NCBI RefSeq assembly: GCF_000772945.1
Contig: NZ_JPVN01000029.1
Coordinates: 1 to 39,898, forward strand
Length of the DNA stretch: 39,898 bases
Direction of reading: 5' to 3'
Source: Ureibacillus manganicus DSM 26584
Lineage (GTDB): Bacteria; Bacillota; Bacilli; Bacillales_A; Planococcaceae
Part shown: one piece after another, positions 15,962-25,073 of the stretch
Layout: each line of letters begins with the position of its first letter
Numbering within the stretch: the stretch's first letter is position 1
Made by a program: the position numbers and the translations under genes
The notes under the pieces: generated by a model
What the model was told of the DNA's origin: nothing
Seen by the model: only the letters and a program-made list of their open reading frames with translations
The model's database searches: none

Positions 15962-17329
15962 TTATTTAAACGAATCTAAAATCGTTTCTAATCTCATACC
16001 ACGAGATCCTTTTAATAAGATTAATGAATCTTCGTTTGCATATTGTTTGATGTATTGAGTAATTTGTTCATAATCATCATTTGTATGGATTATGTTCTCA
16101 TTTGCAAATTTGTTGTGTAATTTTTCATATAGCCATTGCATGCGTGGCCCAAATAAGCACACCTTCTGAATTGCAGCTTCATCAATAACATCTGCAATAC
16201 TTTCGTGGAACTGTTTTTCATTTTCACCTAATTCAAGCATATCACCAAGCACTAACCATTTCTCTGGACGCAAATTCGTTGTTTGCATAAATTGGATTGC
16301 TGCAGACATTGAAGTAGGAGCAGCGTTATATGCATCATTTAAAAATAGTATTCCATTACTCGAGTTAATTAACTGCATGCGCATATCGGTAAGTTGTGCC
16401 TGTTCAATACCAAAGTGGATTTGGTCATCTCTTAAACCAAGTGATTTTGAAATCAACATTGCGTTCAACGCATTTTTCACTTGATGTTTCCCCAATACAG
16501 GAATAAAGAATTCTCCATTTAGTTCACCACGCACATCAAAACGGCTTCCCTTTTCAGTCATTACGATATTGGATACAACTAAGGAATTTCCTTTTTGGAA
16601 ACCAAAGGATTCTACATTAAGATTCGGTTCTTTTCCGACTAGGTTTTGTAATAACGGTTCGTCTCCATCATAAAAAAGCACACCATGTTCATCTAAACCT
16701 TTTATAATCTCAAATTTTGCCTTTGCAATCCCCTCACGAGAGCCCAGATCTTGCATATGCGCCTCACCAATATTCGTTATTACTGCATAATGAGGTCTAG
16801 CCAGGGTAGATAAAAACTCAATTTCTCCAAAACCGCTCATTCCCATTTCTAATACAGCAATTTCCGTATCTTCGTCTAGAGACAGTATAGTGATTGGTAA
16901 TCCTAATTGGTTATTTAAATTTCCAATTGTTTTTTGCACTTTGTAGTAAGGTGATAAGCTACTCGCCAAAATGTCCTTTGATGAAGTTTTACCATTTGAT
17001 CCTGTTATACCGATAAAAATCGCTTTATGTTCGTTACGGTACTGTCTAGCCATCTCTTGTAAAGCTAATTCAGAATCATCTACAAACAAGACTGGAACAT
17101 CACTTGGAGGGTTAGGCTCATCTTTTAACCAAAGTGTCGCAGCTGCGCCATTCTCAAATGCTTTTGCTACATATTGATGTCCGTTTACCTGCTCACCTCT
17201 AAACGGAATAAATAGATCACCTTTTTGGATTGTACGTGTATCTATGGACACTCCGGTAACAACTGTATCACCATACACTCCACAATCTATATTTAACCAA
17301 TTTGCAATTGTCTTTAATGTTTTTTTCAT
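15962..17329 (-). CDS. murF: UDP-MurNAc-tripeptide:D-Ala-D-Ala ligase MurF
   Basis: A 455-residue Mur ligase. The P-loop GITGSNGKTSSKD starts at residue 107, followed by NQLGLPITIL, the central domain with EMGMSGFGEIE and TNIGEAHMQDLGS, and the C-terminal domain with LNDAYNAAPTSM and VLGDMLELGE. It adds the D-Ala-D-Ala made by Ddl to the UDP-MurNAc-tripeptide in the cytoplasm. It lies 12 bases after ddl in one operon, the usual ddl-murF pair. Confidence 0.96.
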   Translation of the reverse strand: MKKTLKTIANWLNIDCGVYGDTVVTGVSIDTRTIQKGDLFIPFRGEQVNGHQYVAKAFENGAAATLWLKDEPNPPSDVPVLFVDDSELALQEMARQYRNEHKAIFIGITGSNGKTSSKDILASSLSPYYKVQKTIGNLNNQLGLPITILSLDEDTEIAVLEMGMSGFGEIEFLSTLARPHYAVITNIGEAHMQDLGSREGIAKAKFEIIKGLDEHGVLFYDGDEPLLQNLVGKEPNLNVESFGFQKGNSLVVSNIVMTEKGSRFDVRGELNGEFFIPVLGKHQVKNALNAMLISKSLGLRDDQIHFGIEQAQLTDMRMQLINSSNGILFLNDAYNAAPTSMSAAIQFMQTTNLRPEKWLVLGDMLELGENEKQFHESIADVIDEAAIQKVCLFGPRMQWLYEKLHNKFANENIIHTNDDYEQITQYIKQYANEDSLILLKGSRGMRLETILDSFK

Positions 17330-17341
17330 AGTAATCCCACT

Positions 17342-18421
17342 TTAGTCTTTATTGTATTGAAGCAGTTGTTTTTCTTCATAACGTTCAATTCCAAGTTCTA
17401 TTAAAGCATCTATTAACTTCGGATAACTTAACCCTGATTTTTGCCATAATAGAGGGTACATACTTACAGGTGTAAATCCTGGCATAGTATTTATTTCGTT
17501 AATTAGTACTTCACCTTCATCTGTTACAAAGAAATCTGAACGGACTAATCCAGAACAGTCTAATATTTTAAAAGCACGAATTGCCATATCCTTCATAGTA
17601 GATTCGACTAGTTCACTGATGTCAGCTGGAATGATTAGTGATGTTGAATTGTCTTTATATTTTGATTCGTAATCATAAAACTCTGTATTTGGTTTAATTT
17701 CACCAGCAACAGATACTTTAGGTTCATAATTTCCAAGAATGGACATTTCTATTTCACGCGCTTTTATCCCTTGTTCTACAATAATTTTGCGATCATATTT
17801 AAGGGCAAATTGGATTGCTTTTATTAATTCTTCTTTGTTTGATGATTTACTTATACCAACGCTTGAACCTAAATTTGCAGGTTTTACAAACATTGGCCAC
17901 GAAAGAGTATTTTCACATTTTTCTAAAATAGTCGATTGGTCTTTTATCCATTCATTACGCAAGAAATAGACATATGGCACTTGATTTAACCCTGCGATTT
18001 CAAATAGTTGTTTCATCACAACTTTATCCATACCAGCTGAGGAAGCTAAAACACCATTTCCAACATAAGGTAGGTTTAGTACTTCTAGTAACCCTTGAAC
18101 TGTACCATCTTCTCCATTGGTACCATGTAACAGCGGGAAAACAACATCAAACTTAATTTGTTCACCGTTTTCATCAATTATAAATTTCGCTATGTTATTC
18201 GCTCCACTATTTGAATCACCTTTATGTTGTAACTGTTCCACCGATTCTAGCGGTTGTGATAATTGAGGTCCTTTTCGCCATTCTCCATCCAAAGTAATGT
18301 AAATTGGATGTACTTCATACTTTTCAAAATCAATCGCTTTTATTACGGCTAATGCTGTTGATAGTGAAACTTCATGTTCTGCAGACTTGCCGCCGTATAA
18401 CAAACCAATTTTCTTTTTCAT
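17342..18421 (-). CDS. ddl: D-alanine--D-alanine ligase
   Basis: A 359-residue ATP-grasp ligase. It has the N-terminal GGKSAEHEVSLSTA, LLHGTNGEDGTVQG, FVKPANLGSSVGISK and the C-terminal metal-binding ending VLINEINTMPGFTPVSMYP. It joins two D-alanines made by Alr. Start ATG at 18421 has TTGGAGGT upstream. It heads the ddl-murF operon. Confidence 0.96.
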   Translation of the reverse strand: MKKKIGLLYGGKSAEHEVSLSTALAVIKAIDFEKYEVHPIYITLDGEWRKGPQLSQPLESVEQLQHKGDSNSGANNIAKFIIDENGEQIKFDVVFPLLHGTNGEDGTVQGLLEVLNLPYVGNGVLASSAGMDKVVMKQLFEIAGLNQVPYVYFLRNEWIKDQSTILEKCENTLSWPMFVKPANLGSSVGISKSSNKEELIKAIQFALKYDRKIIVEQGIKAREIEMSILGNYEPKVSVAGEIKPNTEFYDYESKYKDNSTSLIIPADISELVESTMKDMAIRAFKILDCSGLVRSDFFVTDEGEVLINEINTMPGFTPVSMYPLLWQKSGLSYPKLIDALIELGIERYEEKQLLQYNKD

Positions 18422-18503
18422 AATTTGACCTCCAATATTGAATAATTTCAGTTTATCACGAAATTACATCGCTGATTGTCTTTGACATCCATTGTAATAA
18501 AGA

Positions 18504-18553
18504 TGAAAAAATCCCTCTGTTGACTCACCGGATTTCACCATAGACAACAGAGA
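18504..18553 (-). terminator. terminator of the 248-residue gene
   Basis: On the minus strand CTCTGTTG pairs with CAACAGAG around a 22-base loop and is followed by GGATTTTTT. It separates the upstream gene from ddl. Confidence 0.8.
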
Positions 18554-18556
18554 GTT

Positions 18557-19303
18557 TTAAGGGATTTTAATGAGATCATCATAGCTTTGGTTTATAATTA
18601 CATCTAAATCATCCCATACTTCATCAGGGAAATCATAATCCACTAATGCTCGAACTTCAATTTCAAATCGTTTAGGCTTTTCTAATTTAATTAGAGACAA
18701 TAACGCCCCATCTTTTGCATAAGGACGATACGCTTTTAGAAAATCAGGATCTATGATTGGAAATGTACTATTTGTTCTTTTACGGAACAATCCACCACTT
18801 CCCAGTTTTTCTTTAATAACCGAATTAAATATATGAGTAACAAGAATTTCTGCATCATCTAAGTTTCTAAAATAAATTTTTATTGCCTTTTCTGAATTTG
18901 AGGAATGATAAACAAATCGATTTGACAGCTTCTCTGAAAAAGGAGTGCCAATCGGTTCTTTTTTATGGCTTAAATATAATAATTTCGCTTGTTCCATTGG
19001 AGAAAGTTTGTTCAACCCTTTTTCATCAGCAAAGTCAATCCAACATAAATCATTCGTTGAATCTGAAACTCGTTTAACAAAGTTTTGAACATCCTCTTTC
19101 GATACAAAATCCATTTGAGTGTGCATATTAAAAGAGCCGTCTTCATAACTGTGTTTTAAAAGTAAAAGATTTGTCATCGGATTGAAAGCTGAAACAAATT
19201 GTTTTAAAGATAAGCCACTAAAAATAACAAATTGATCTATTTCATTCATATGTACAAATAAGTGCTGAATAAAATCCTCTGATGGCTTTTTATTCTTTGA
19301 CAT
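18557..19303 (-). CDS. unrecognised 248-residue protein
   Basis: I do not recognise this family. The protein is soluble-looking, with no signal peptide or membrane segment. It has acidic and aromatic-rich stretches (LDDAEILVTHIFNSVIKEKLGSGGLFRKR; ALVDYDFPDEVWDDLDVIINQSYDDLIKIP). The start ATG at 19303 has TTGGAG about 11 bases upstream. It has its own terminator and is divergent from rodA, so it is probably monocistronic. Codon use and length of frame support a real gene. No function can be given. Confidence 0.8.
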   Translation of the reverse strand: MSKNKKPSEDFIQHLFVHMNEIDQFVIFSGLSLKQFVSAFNPMTNLLLLKHSYEDGSFNMHTQMDFVSKEDVQNFVKRVSDSTNDLCWIDFADEKGLNKLSPMEQAKLLYLSHKKEPIGTPFSEKLSNRFVYHSSNSEKAIKIYFRNLDDAEILVTHIFNSVIKEKLGSGGLFRKRTNSTFPIIDPDFLKAYRPYAKDGALLSLIKLEKPKRFEIEVRALVDYDFPDEVWDDLDVIINQSYDDLIKIP

Positions 19304-19500
19304 TTCTGCTCACGCTCCAATAGTTCGCTACAAAAGTTATTATATGTGTTATCGTCTAATTTTGAAACATTTTCAAAGAGATTTCGTTTTATCTTTATAA
19401 AATATCCTTTAATATGTCTTTTACGATATAATATGATAAGTTTTAAAAAAGCTTTATGTATCGGGTACATAAGGAAATATACTATATTATAGGTGAAACT

Positions 19501-20688
19501 ATGGAAAATGACCGCAATTTTTCGAAGAGGCTTGACTGGCCTCTCATATTTATATTATTCGCATTCTTGATCATTAGTTTGTTAGCAATTTCTTCAGCTC
19601 AAACATCCGGTCAATATGCGGGTAACTTCGTATTTTTACAATTTCGTTGGTACGTCATTGGTGCTTTTATTATTGCTTTTGTAATGTACTTTGAGCCTGA
19701 CCAATATAAAAAAATGTCCTGGTATTTGTATGGTTTAGGGATTTTGTTATTATTGGTGCTCGTCTTCTTGCCAGAAGGAAAGGGTCAAATTGGAGAACCT
19801 ATAAACGGCGCAAAAAGTTGGTACCATCTCCCGATTGGAAATATCCAACCTTCAGAGTTCATGAAAACCTTTTTCATCTTAGCCACTGCTCATTTAATAA
19901 GTAAACATCATGAAAAATATTCCGTTAAGTCTATTACAACGGATTTATTGCTTTTGGTTAAAATCGGTATTACTTTATTAATACCTTTGGCTTTTATAAT
20001 GACACAGCCCGATTTAGGTTCATCACTTGTATTTTTAGCAATTACAGCTGCTTTAATTATCGTTGCAGGTATATCGTGGAAAATACTCATTCCTATATTT
20101 GCTGGGTTTGCCACAATTGGTGGAGCATTGTTATGGATGGCTGTCTATATGCAAGAATTTCTTAAAGAAACATTTGGTTTTAAGAATTATCAATTCGCAA
20201 GGATTAACTCTTGGCTAGACCCTTATGCATATACCGGGGGAGACGGTTATCATTTAATTACCTCCTTAAACGCCATTGGCTCCGGAGAGATAATGGGGAA
20301 AGGCTATTTAGGCCGAGAAGTATATGTTCCTGAAAACCATACCGACTTCATTTTCGCAGTCATAGGTGAAGAATGGGGATTTCTTGGGGCTAGTCTTGTA
20401 ATTTGTTTATTCTTTTTACTTATTTATCATTTAACGAAGACAACCCTGTTATTAAAAGATCCTTTCTGCACTTATGTTTGTGCAGGGATTATCGCCATGA
20501 TTACTTTCCATGTATTTGAAAACATTGGAATGACTATACAATTGCTACCTATTACAGGAATTCCATTGCCATTTATTAGTTACGGCGGAAGTTCATTAAT
20601 GGGGAATGCTTTAGCCCTAGGACTAGTATTTAGTATGAAGTTCCATTATCGCACGTACATGTTTTCTACTTTAGATGAAGAAGAATAA
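19501..20688 (+). CDS. rodA: FtsW/RodA/SpoVE family peptidoglycan polymerase, probably RodA
   Basis: A 395-residue SEDS protein with about ten membrane helices. It has the conserved stretches NGAKSWYHLPIGNIQPSEFMK, QPDLGSSLVF, GGDGYHLITSLNAIGSGEIMGKGYL, DFIFAVIGEEWGFLGA and GIPLPFISYGGSS. SEDS proteins polymerise lipid II glycan strands with a partner penicillin-binding protein. Length and the N-terminus KRLDWPLIFILFAFLIISLLAI favour RodA (elongation) over FtsW. I chose the ATG at 19501 with AGGTG upstream; an in-frame ATG at 19456 has no such site. A TATAAT lies at 19427. Confidence 0.92.
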   Translation: MENDRNFSKRLDWPLIFILFAFLIISLLAISSAQTSGQYAGNFVFLQFRWYVIGAFIIAFVMYFEPDQYKKMSWYLYGLGILLLLVLVFLPEGKGQIGEPINGAKSWYHLPIGNIQPSEFMKTFFILATAHLISKHHEKYSVKSITTDLLLLVKIGITLLIPLAFIMTQPDLGSSLVFLAITAALIIVAGISWKILIPIFAGFATIGGALLWMAVYMQEFLKETFGFKNYQFARINSWLDPYAYTGGDGYHLITSLNAIGSGEIMGKGYLGREVYVPENHTDFIFAVIGEEWGFLGASLVICLFFLLIYHLTKTTLLLKDPFCTYVCAGIIAMITFHVFENIGMTIQLLPITGIPLPFISYGGSSLMGNALALGLVFSMKFHYRTYMFSTLDEEE

Positions 20689-20698
20689 TTAGAAAAAC

Positions 20699-20725
20699 AC
20701 AACTCGACCCAAATAGGTCGAGTTG
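20699..20725. terminator. hairpin downstream of rodA
   Basis: CAACTCGACC pairs perfectly with GGTCGAGTTG around six bases. T-run (GTTTTTCT) follows on the minus strand only, so it acts best on leftward transcripts running toward rodA. Confidence 0.65.
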
Positions 20726-20776
20726 ATGTACCTTCTTATGAAGATCCCCTAAAGCTCATTCTTTAAAATTTGCAAT

Positions 20777-20820
20777 AAATTACACCTCGGACATAAATCT
20801 GAGGTGTAATTTTATTTCTA
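20777..20820. terminator. second hairpin downstream of rodA, bidirectional
   Basis: ATTACACCTC (20779-20788) pairs with GAGGTGTAAT (20801-20810) around a 12-base loop. TTTTATTT follows on the plus strand, so this is the likely rodA terminator; the minus side is also T-rich. Confidence 0.8.
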
Positions 20821-20842
20821 TATAGTTCTTTCCTTATATATC

Positions 20843-20870
20843 AAAAAACCCCGACAGCTACATGTCGAGA
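20843..20870 (-). terminator. terminator of the 43-residue small ORF
   Basis: CGACA/TGTCG stem (20852-20867) with a six-base loop. On the minus strand it ends GGGG followed by six T. It lies just after the small minus-strand gene at 20908-21039. Confidence 0.75.
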
Positions 20871-20907
20871 TTTTTCTCATTGTGAGTTTTGAGTTAGTGA
20901 TGTTAGT

Positions 20908-21039
20908 TTATGTTTGTGGAGTTTGTATTGGTGGTGTTAATACTTTTAATATTTCTAGACGTGACTTTGTAACAGATGCCGTAACACCTAATTTAGATAA
21001 CTTTTTGACAATTCTTTTCAAGTCTACTTCCTTAGCCAT
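20908..21039 (-). CDS. 43-residue small basic protein
   Basis: A short minus-strand frame, MAKEVDLKRIVKKLSKLGVT followed by a C-terminal TPPIQTPQT. Its ATG has AGGTGG four bases upstream, a strong ribosome-binding site, and a T6 terminator follows. The first 33 residues would form an amphipathic, lysine-rich helix pair; there is no membrane segment. The isolated gene with its own ribosome-binding site and terminator, in a region where the plus strand has none, makes it likely to be real. Function unknown. Confidence 0.6.
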   Translation of the reverse strand: MAKEVDLKRIVKKLSKLGVTASVTKSRLEILKVLTPPIQTPQT

Positions 21040-21378
21040 ACTTCCACCTAACCTTTCCTCATTATATATAAACGTATATTTCCAAAAAAAGTTTCAATAT
21101 ATTTTCTCAAATAGTTTCTTGATACATCATAACATTTTTTACCTACAAAATTCTTTTCAATTTTGTTACAACTTTCAAAAGTCAAGTATTTTGCATAAGT
21201 ATTATAAAGTTATGCATTTTATTGCATGATATAAAAATAGTATAAACTTCTATACCATTTTTCAATCATCTATTTTGAACTTTTTATACTAGGTTTTATC
21301 TACCCTTCTAACTTGTTTCATTTTGTGTAGAGGGTTAAAATTGACGTACTAAGGTGGTTTTAGAAAGCGGGTTTTTCT
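21040..21378. other. AT-rich intergenic region between the small ORF and the MFS gene
   Basis: About 340 bases with no gene I can support. It must hold divergent promoters. On the minus strand an extended -10 (TGTTATGAT near 21130) could serve the small ORF. On the plus strand TTGAAC near 21276 is a possible -35 for the MFS gene. A long plus-strand frame starting at 20882 crosses it but is a shadow without a ribosome-binding site. Confidence 0.4.
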
Positions 21379-22551
21379 ATGAAGAAAGAAATTTTGTTAT
21401 TAATGTCTATCCAATTTTTAGTTTATCTTGGATTCGGCATTATCATTCCTGTATTACCAGAGGTCATAGTCTGGAACCATTGGAACGAGATACATGTTGG
21501 TGGATTATTAACAGTATATGCACTAGCTAGTTTCTTTACGGCACCAGTTTGGGGCTACCTATCAGATAAATTTGGAAGGAAACAATTAATATTAATTGGT
21601 TTAATAGGTTTCTCATTAAGCTTTGTTATTTTTAGTCTATTTATCAATCATTTATGGATGCTTTATGCTTCTCGAATCGTCGGAGGATTATTCTCAGGAG
21701 CTCTTTATACAGCCGTAACAGGATATATTAGTGATATTTCGACTAACGAAACTCGTAATATGTACATGGGTTTTATGGGAATGTCAATCGGTCTTGGATT
21801 TATCTTCGGTCCAGCAATTGGTGGGGTTTTAGGACATATTAATCTTCAATTTCCATTTATCGCTTCTGCTGCTCTGATCGCTTTATTGTTCGTTTATGGA
21901 TTAATCTTCTTAAAAGAGCCTAACCGTAGAGGAGAAGCCAATAAAAGGAAAATTGTACCTATCGGTGCAAGAGAATTATTTAATTATCGTATACGCTACT
22001 TATTCTTATTTTCATTTATTGTAACGTTCATTTTAGCTGGAGTAGAGGCTACTTATCAACTTTTCCAAATAGATAGAATTGAAATAACACCTTTACAATT
22101 AGGGTTTTTGTTTATGTTTAGCGGCTTTGTAGATGCTGCTATACAAGGTGGGGTAGTAAGACGGATTAAAGACGGCACAGAGACAAAATGGTTAATAGGT
22201 GCACAATTAGTAACGGCGGGTGGTTTACTTTTAATTATTTTCACATCAAATATTTTCACTGCAGGCTTAGCCCTTTGTGTATTTACTGCAGGCAATGCTC
22301 TTGCAAGAACATGTGTAGTCTCATTAACAACAAAAGAATCTGGTGGTAGATATGGCACTGCAGCTGGACTTTCATATTCTATGGACAACTTAGGTCGGAT
22401 TATTGGCCCGTTATTGTTTACTTCTCTTTTCCAAATTGAATCGTCCTTTGGATACTTAGTTTCAATTTTTATCGCAATGCTGTCTATATTGTTTATCGTT
22501 CTATTTAAATCTTCTAGAAAAACACTAAGATTTGAACATGAAAACGCATAG
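21379..22551 (+). CDS. MFS transporter, DHA1 drug-exporter type
   Basis: A 390-residue protein with 12 predicted helices. Motif A is GYLSDKFGRKQLI between helices 2 and 3, and the antiporter motif C is GLGFIFGPAIGGVLG in helix 5. This places it among proton-drug antiporters of the TetA/NorA/Bmr kind; the substrate cannot be told from sequence. The ribosome-binding site (AAGCGGG) is weak. A perfect hairpin terminator follows directly. Confidence 0.85.
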   Translation: MKKEILLLMSIQFLVYLGFGIIIPVLPEVIVWNHWNEIHVGGLLTVYALASFFTAPVWGYLSDKFGRKQLILIGLIGFSLSFVIFSLFINHLWMLYASRIVGGLFSGALYTAVTGYISDISTNETRNMYMGFMGMSIGLGFIFGPAIGGVLGHINLQFPFIASAALIALLFVYGLIFLKEPNRRGEANKRKIVPIGARELFNYRIRYLFLFSFIVTFILAGVEATYQLFQIDRIEITPLQLGFLFMFSGFVDAAIQGGVVRRIKDGTETKWLIGAQLVTAGGLLLIIFTSNIFTAGLALCVFTAGNALARTCVVSLTTKESGGRYGTAAGLSYSMDNLGRIIGPLLFTSLFQIESSFGYLVSIFIAMLSILFIVLFKSSRKTLRFEHENA

Positions 22552-22588
22552 CATCACGTATAGTTATACGTGATGCTTCTTTGTTCAC
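22551..22588 (+). terminator. MFS transporter terminator
   Basis: GCATCACGTATA pairs perfectly with TATACGTGATGC and is followed by TTCTTTGTT. The first base is the end of the stop codon. Confidence 0.85.
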
Positions 22589-22663
22589 GTTTAATAATAT
22601 GAAAAATGTGGTAATTAATGTTGTAAGTCACTTTTATTTAATGAGTTGCGGAGGATTTTAAAA

Positions 22664-23476
22664 ATGAAACCACCCCATCATTTAGAACTACCAACTGAAT
22701 TAGAAAGTATTAGACCGTTAATTGAAAATTCATTATTACCTATATATAAATTATTACCTTTCTCAAAAACGACTTCTCTTTTTGATAGTAAATTTTCCGG
22801 GAGCGCATATTTCCCTTATAACATTACCTACCCAAAAGATATAGATGGTTGTCAAATGGCCATGTTAGCACAGATTAACTTCACACAATTAAATATGGAG
22901 CTACCTTTTCCAAAGGAAGGCATTCTTCAATTTTTCATATCGCCGTCAATTTATCGTTCAAAACTTCCTATAGAAGAACATTTATTTCAACACTATTTTA
23001 AAGTAAGATATTATCCACAAGTTTTACCTGCAGAAAAGTTAAACTATGATGTTCCTTTAAATAAAAAAGTGGAATATGAACCATTTCCTATTGGTAATGA
23101 AATGGCATTATTACTTACTCATACTTTTGAACCTGTTTCAGCAATGGATTACCGAGTTGAGAGATATTTAAAGAAACCTTTGTCATATTACTCAACAATA
23201 CCTAATGATGGTAAATCGATTGAGGATCTTTATTTAGAACATTATTTAGGTGCAGAGCATAAAATAGGCGGATACCCATACTTTATTTATGATGATACGC
23301 GTAAAAGCTCTCCTTTTTTAAGAAGGTTTGATACACTATTATTACAAATAGTTTCTAATGACGCCCAAAATATTATGTGGGGAGACTCGGGAATCATTAA
23401 ATTTTTTATAAATGAACAAAAATTGATGAACCTAGACTTTTCAGATATCTATTTTATTGCTGAACAATATGAGTAA
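22664..23476 (+). CDS. YwqG family (DUF1963) protein
   Basis: A 270-residue soluble protein. The middle and end (GSAYFPYNITYPKDIDGCQMAMLAQINFTQLN; KIGGYPYFIYDD; LLLQIVSND...IMWGDSGIIKFFINEQKL) match the DUF1963/YwqG pattern. The function of the family is unknown. I chose the ATG at 22664 because GGAGG lies ten bases upstream; the frame extends to a TTG at 22646 that overlaps it. It stands alone between a terminator and cls. Confidence 0.82.
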   Translation: MKPPHHLELPTELESIRPLIENSLLPIYKLLPFSKTTSLFDSKFSGSAYFPYNITYPKDIDGCQMAMLAQINFTQLNMELPFPKEGILQFFISPSIYRSKLPIEEHLFQHYFKVRYYPQVLPAEKLNYDVPLNKKVEYEPFPIGNEMALLLTHTFEPVSAMDYRVERYLKKPLSYYSTIPNDGKSIEDLYLEHYLGAEHKIGGYPYFIYDDTRKSSPFLRRFDTLLLQIVSNDAQNIMWGDSGIIKFFINEQKLMNLDFSDIYFIAEQYE

Positions 23477-23580
23477 ATTTAAAATTGAAAATAGTTAAGG
23501 GATGCTAATTTCAATGAGATTACTTTGTCTATAAAGTACCCGAGAATTTTTTTGAAATAATTGAAGTAGGTGCAATAATA

Positions 23581-25035
23581 ATGAGTATCCTTCTTAATCC
23601 TTATTTTTTTCTTCCAATTTTATTTGTCTTGAATTTATTATTCGCTATTACTGTTATCTTTTTAGAACGGAAAGACGCTTCTTCTGCTTGGGCCTGGATT
23701 CTTGTATTATTCTTCTTGCCATTTTTAGGGTTTGTATTATATCTCCTTCTTGGTAGACAACTACGGAAAAAACACTTATTTCGTTGGGACGGTCAGAAAG
23801 ATATTGGTATAGATCAGCTAATTGGTTATCAAATCAAAGCAATTGAAGAAGATACATTGGAACTCCGCGACCAATATGTAGAAGATTATAAAAATTTGAT
23901 CCATATGAATTTGAAAACTAACAATTCGGTTTTAACCCAAGACAATCGTATTCAAATCTTTAGTGATGGCACAGAGAAATTTGAAACGTTAATAGATGAT
24001 ATTTCATTAGCGAAAGATCATATTCATATTCAGTATTACATTTTTAAACTCGATCAGTTAGGACAACGAATCTTGTCTGCTCTAATCAAAAAGGCAAGAC
24101 AAGGAGTAAAAGTTAGAATACTCTATGATGAGATGGGTTCAAGAGGATTAAAAAAGGGTCGTTTTAAAGAGCTAATGGAGTTAGGTGGAGAAGTAGAGGT
24201 CTTCTTCCCCTCTATATTACCTTTATTCAATCCCCGATTGAATTTCAGAAACCACCGTAAAATAGTTATTATTGATGGTCGTATTGGTTATATTGGGGGA
24301 TTTAACGTAGGCGATGAATACTTAGGATTAAATAAAAAATTTGGTTACTGGCGCGACACACATTTAAAAATGGAAGGAAGTTCAGTTCATCCGCTCCAAA
24401 CAAGATTTTTATTGGATTGGAATCAAGCAAGTAATAATAATATAAACTATTCAGAAAAATACTTCCCGGCAATTCCCAAAAAGGGAGATGTGGCAACTCA
24501 AATTGTTTCAAGTGGTCCTGATGCTGAATGGCCAGCTATTAAAAATGGTTATTTAAAATTATTAATGAGTGCGAAGCGTTACATCTATATTCAAACACCC
24601 TATTTTATCCCTGATAGTAGCTTCTTAAATGCAATCGAAGTTGCTACCCTTTCTGGAATTGATGTTAGAATAATGATTCCAAATAAACCAGACCATATGT
24701 TTGTTTACTGGGCAACTTATTCTTATGTTGGAGAATTACTAAAAGCTGGTGCTAAGGTTTATATTTATGAAAAAGGATTTATCCACGCAAAAATGATTGT
24801 CATTGATGACGAAGCCTCAACAGTAGGAACTGCAAATATAGACGTTCGTAGTTTTAGTTTGAATTTTGAAGTGAATGCATTTATATACAACCGTGAAATT
24901 TCACATGAATTAGCAGAGATTTTTGAACGTGATATTTTTGACTGTACTGAGTTAACTATTGAGCAATATAATAATCGGTCGAATATTATTAAATTTAAAG
25001 AATCGGTATCACGTTTACTAACACCAATATTATAA
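23581..25035 (+). CDS. cls: cardiolipin synthase
   Basis: A 484-residue phospholipase D superfamily protein. Two N-terminal membrane helices (residues 5-27 and 36-58) are followed by two HKD motifs: His225/Lys227/Asp232 in NHRKIVIIDG and His402/Lys404/Asp409 in HAKMIVIDD. It makes cardiolipin from two phosphatidylglycerols at the membrane. AGGTG precedes the ATG. The gene is followed by a strong hairpin. Confidence 0.94.
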   Translation: MSILLNPYFFLPILFVLNLLFAITVIFLERKDASSAWAWILVLFFLPFLGFVLYLLLGRQLRKKHLFRWDGQKDIGIDQLIGYQIKAIEEDTLELRDQYVEDYKNLIHMNLKTNNSVLTQDNRIQIFSDGTEKFETLIDDISLAKDHIHIQYYIFKLDQLGQRILSALIKKARQGVKVRILYDEMGSRGLKKGRFKELMELGGEVEVFFPSILPLFNPRLNFRNHRKIVIIDGRIGYIGGFNVGDEYLGLNKKFGYWRDTHLKMEGSSVHPLQTRFLLDWNQASNNNINYSEKYFPAIPKKGDVATQIVSSGPDAEWPAIKNGYLKLLMSAKRYIYIQTPYFIPDSSFLNAIEVATLSGIDVRIMIPNKPDHMFVYWATYSYVGELLKAGAKVYIYEKGFIHAKMIVIDDEASTVGTANIDVRSFSLNFEVNAFIYNREISHELAEIFERDIFDCTELTIEQYNNRSNIIKFKESVSRLLTPIL

Positions 25036-25036
25036 G

Positions 25037-25070
25037 AAAATGGCACTTCATTTTTTGAAGTGCCATTTCA
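25037..25070. terminator. shared terminator of cls and the carboxypeptidase gene
   Basis: AAATGGCACTTC (25038-25049) pairs perfectly with GAAGTGCCATTT (25057-25068) around seven bases. It lies between convergent genes and can act on both. Confidence 0.85.
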
Positions 25071-25073
25071 ATA

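Noticed and set aside
19246..19470. 74-codon minus-strand frame overlapping the start of the 248-residue gene and the rodA promoter
   Set aside because: It overlaps a better-supported gene by 58 bases and runs through the rodA upstream region; no ribosome-binding site.
20882..21229. 115-codon plus-strand frame
   Set aside because: It is antisense to the 43-residue small gene; AT-rich with no ribosome-binding site.
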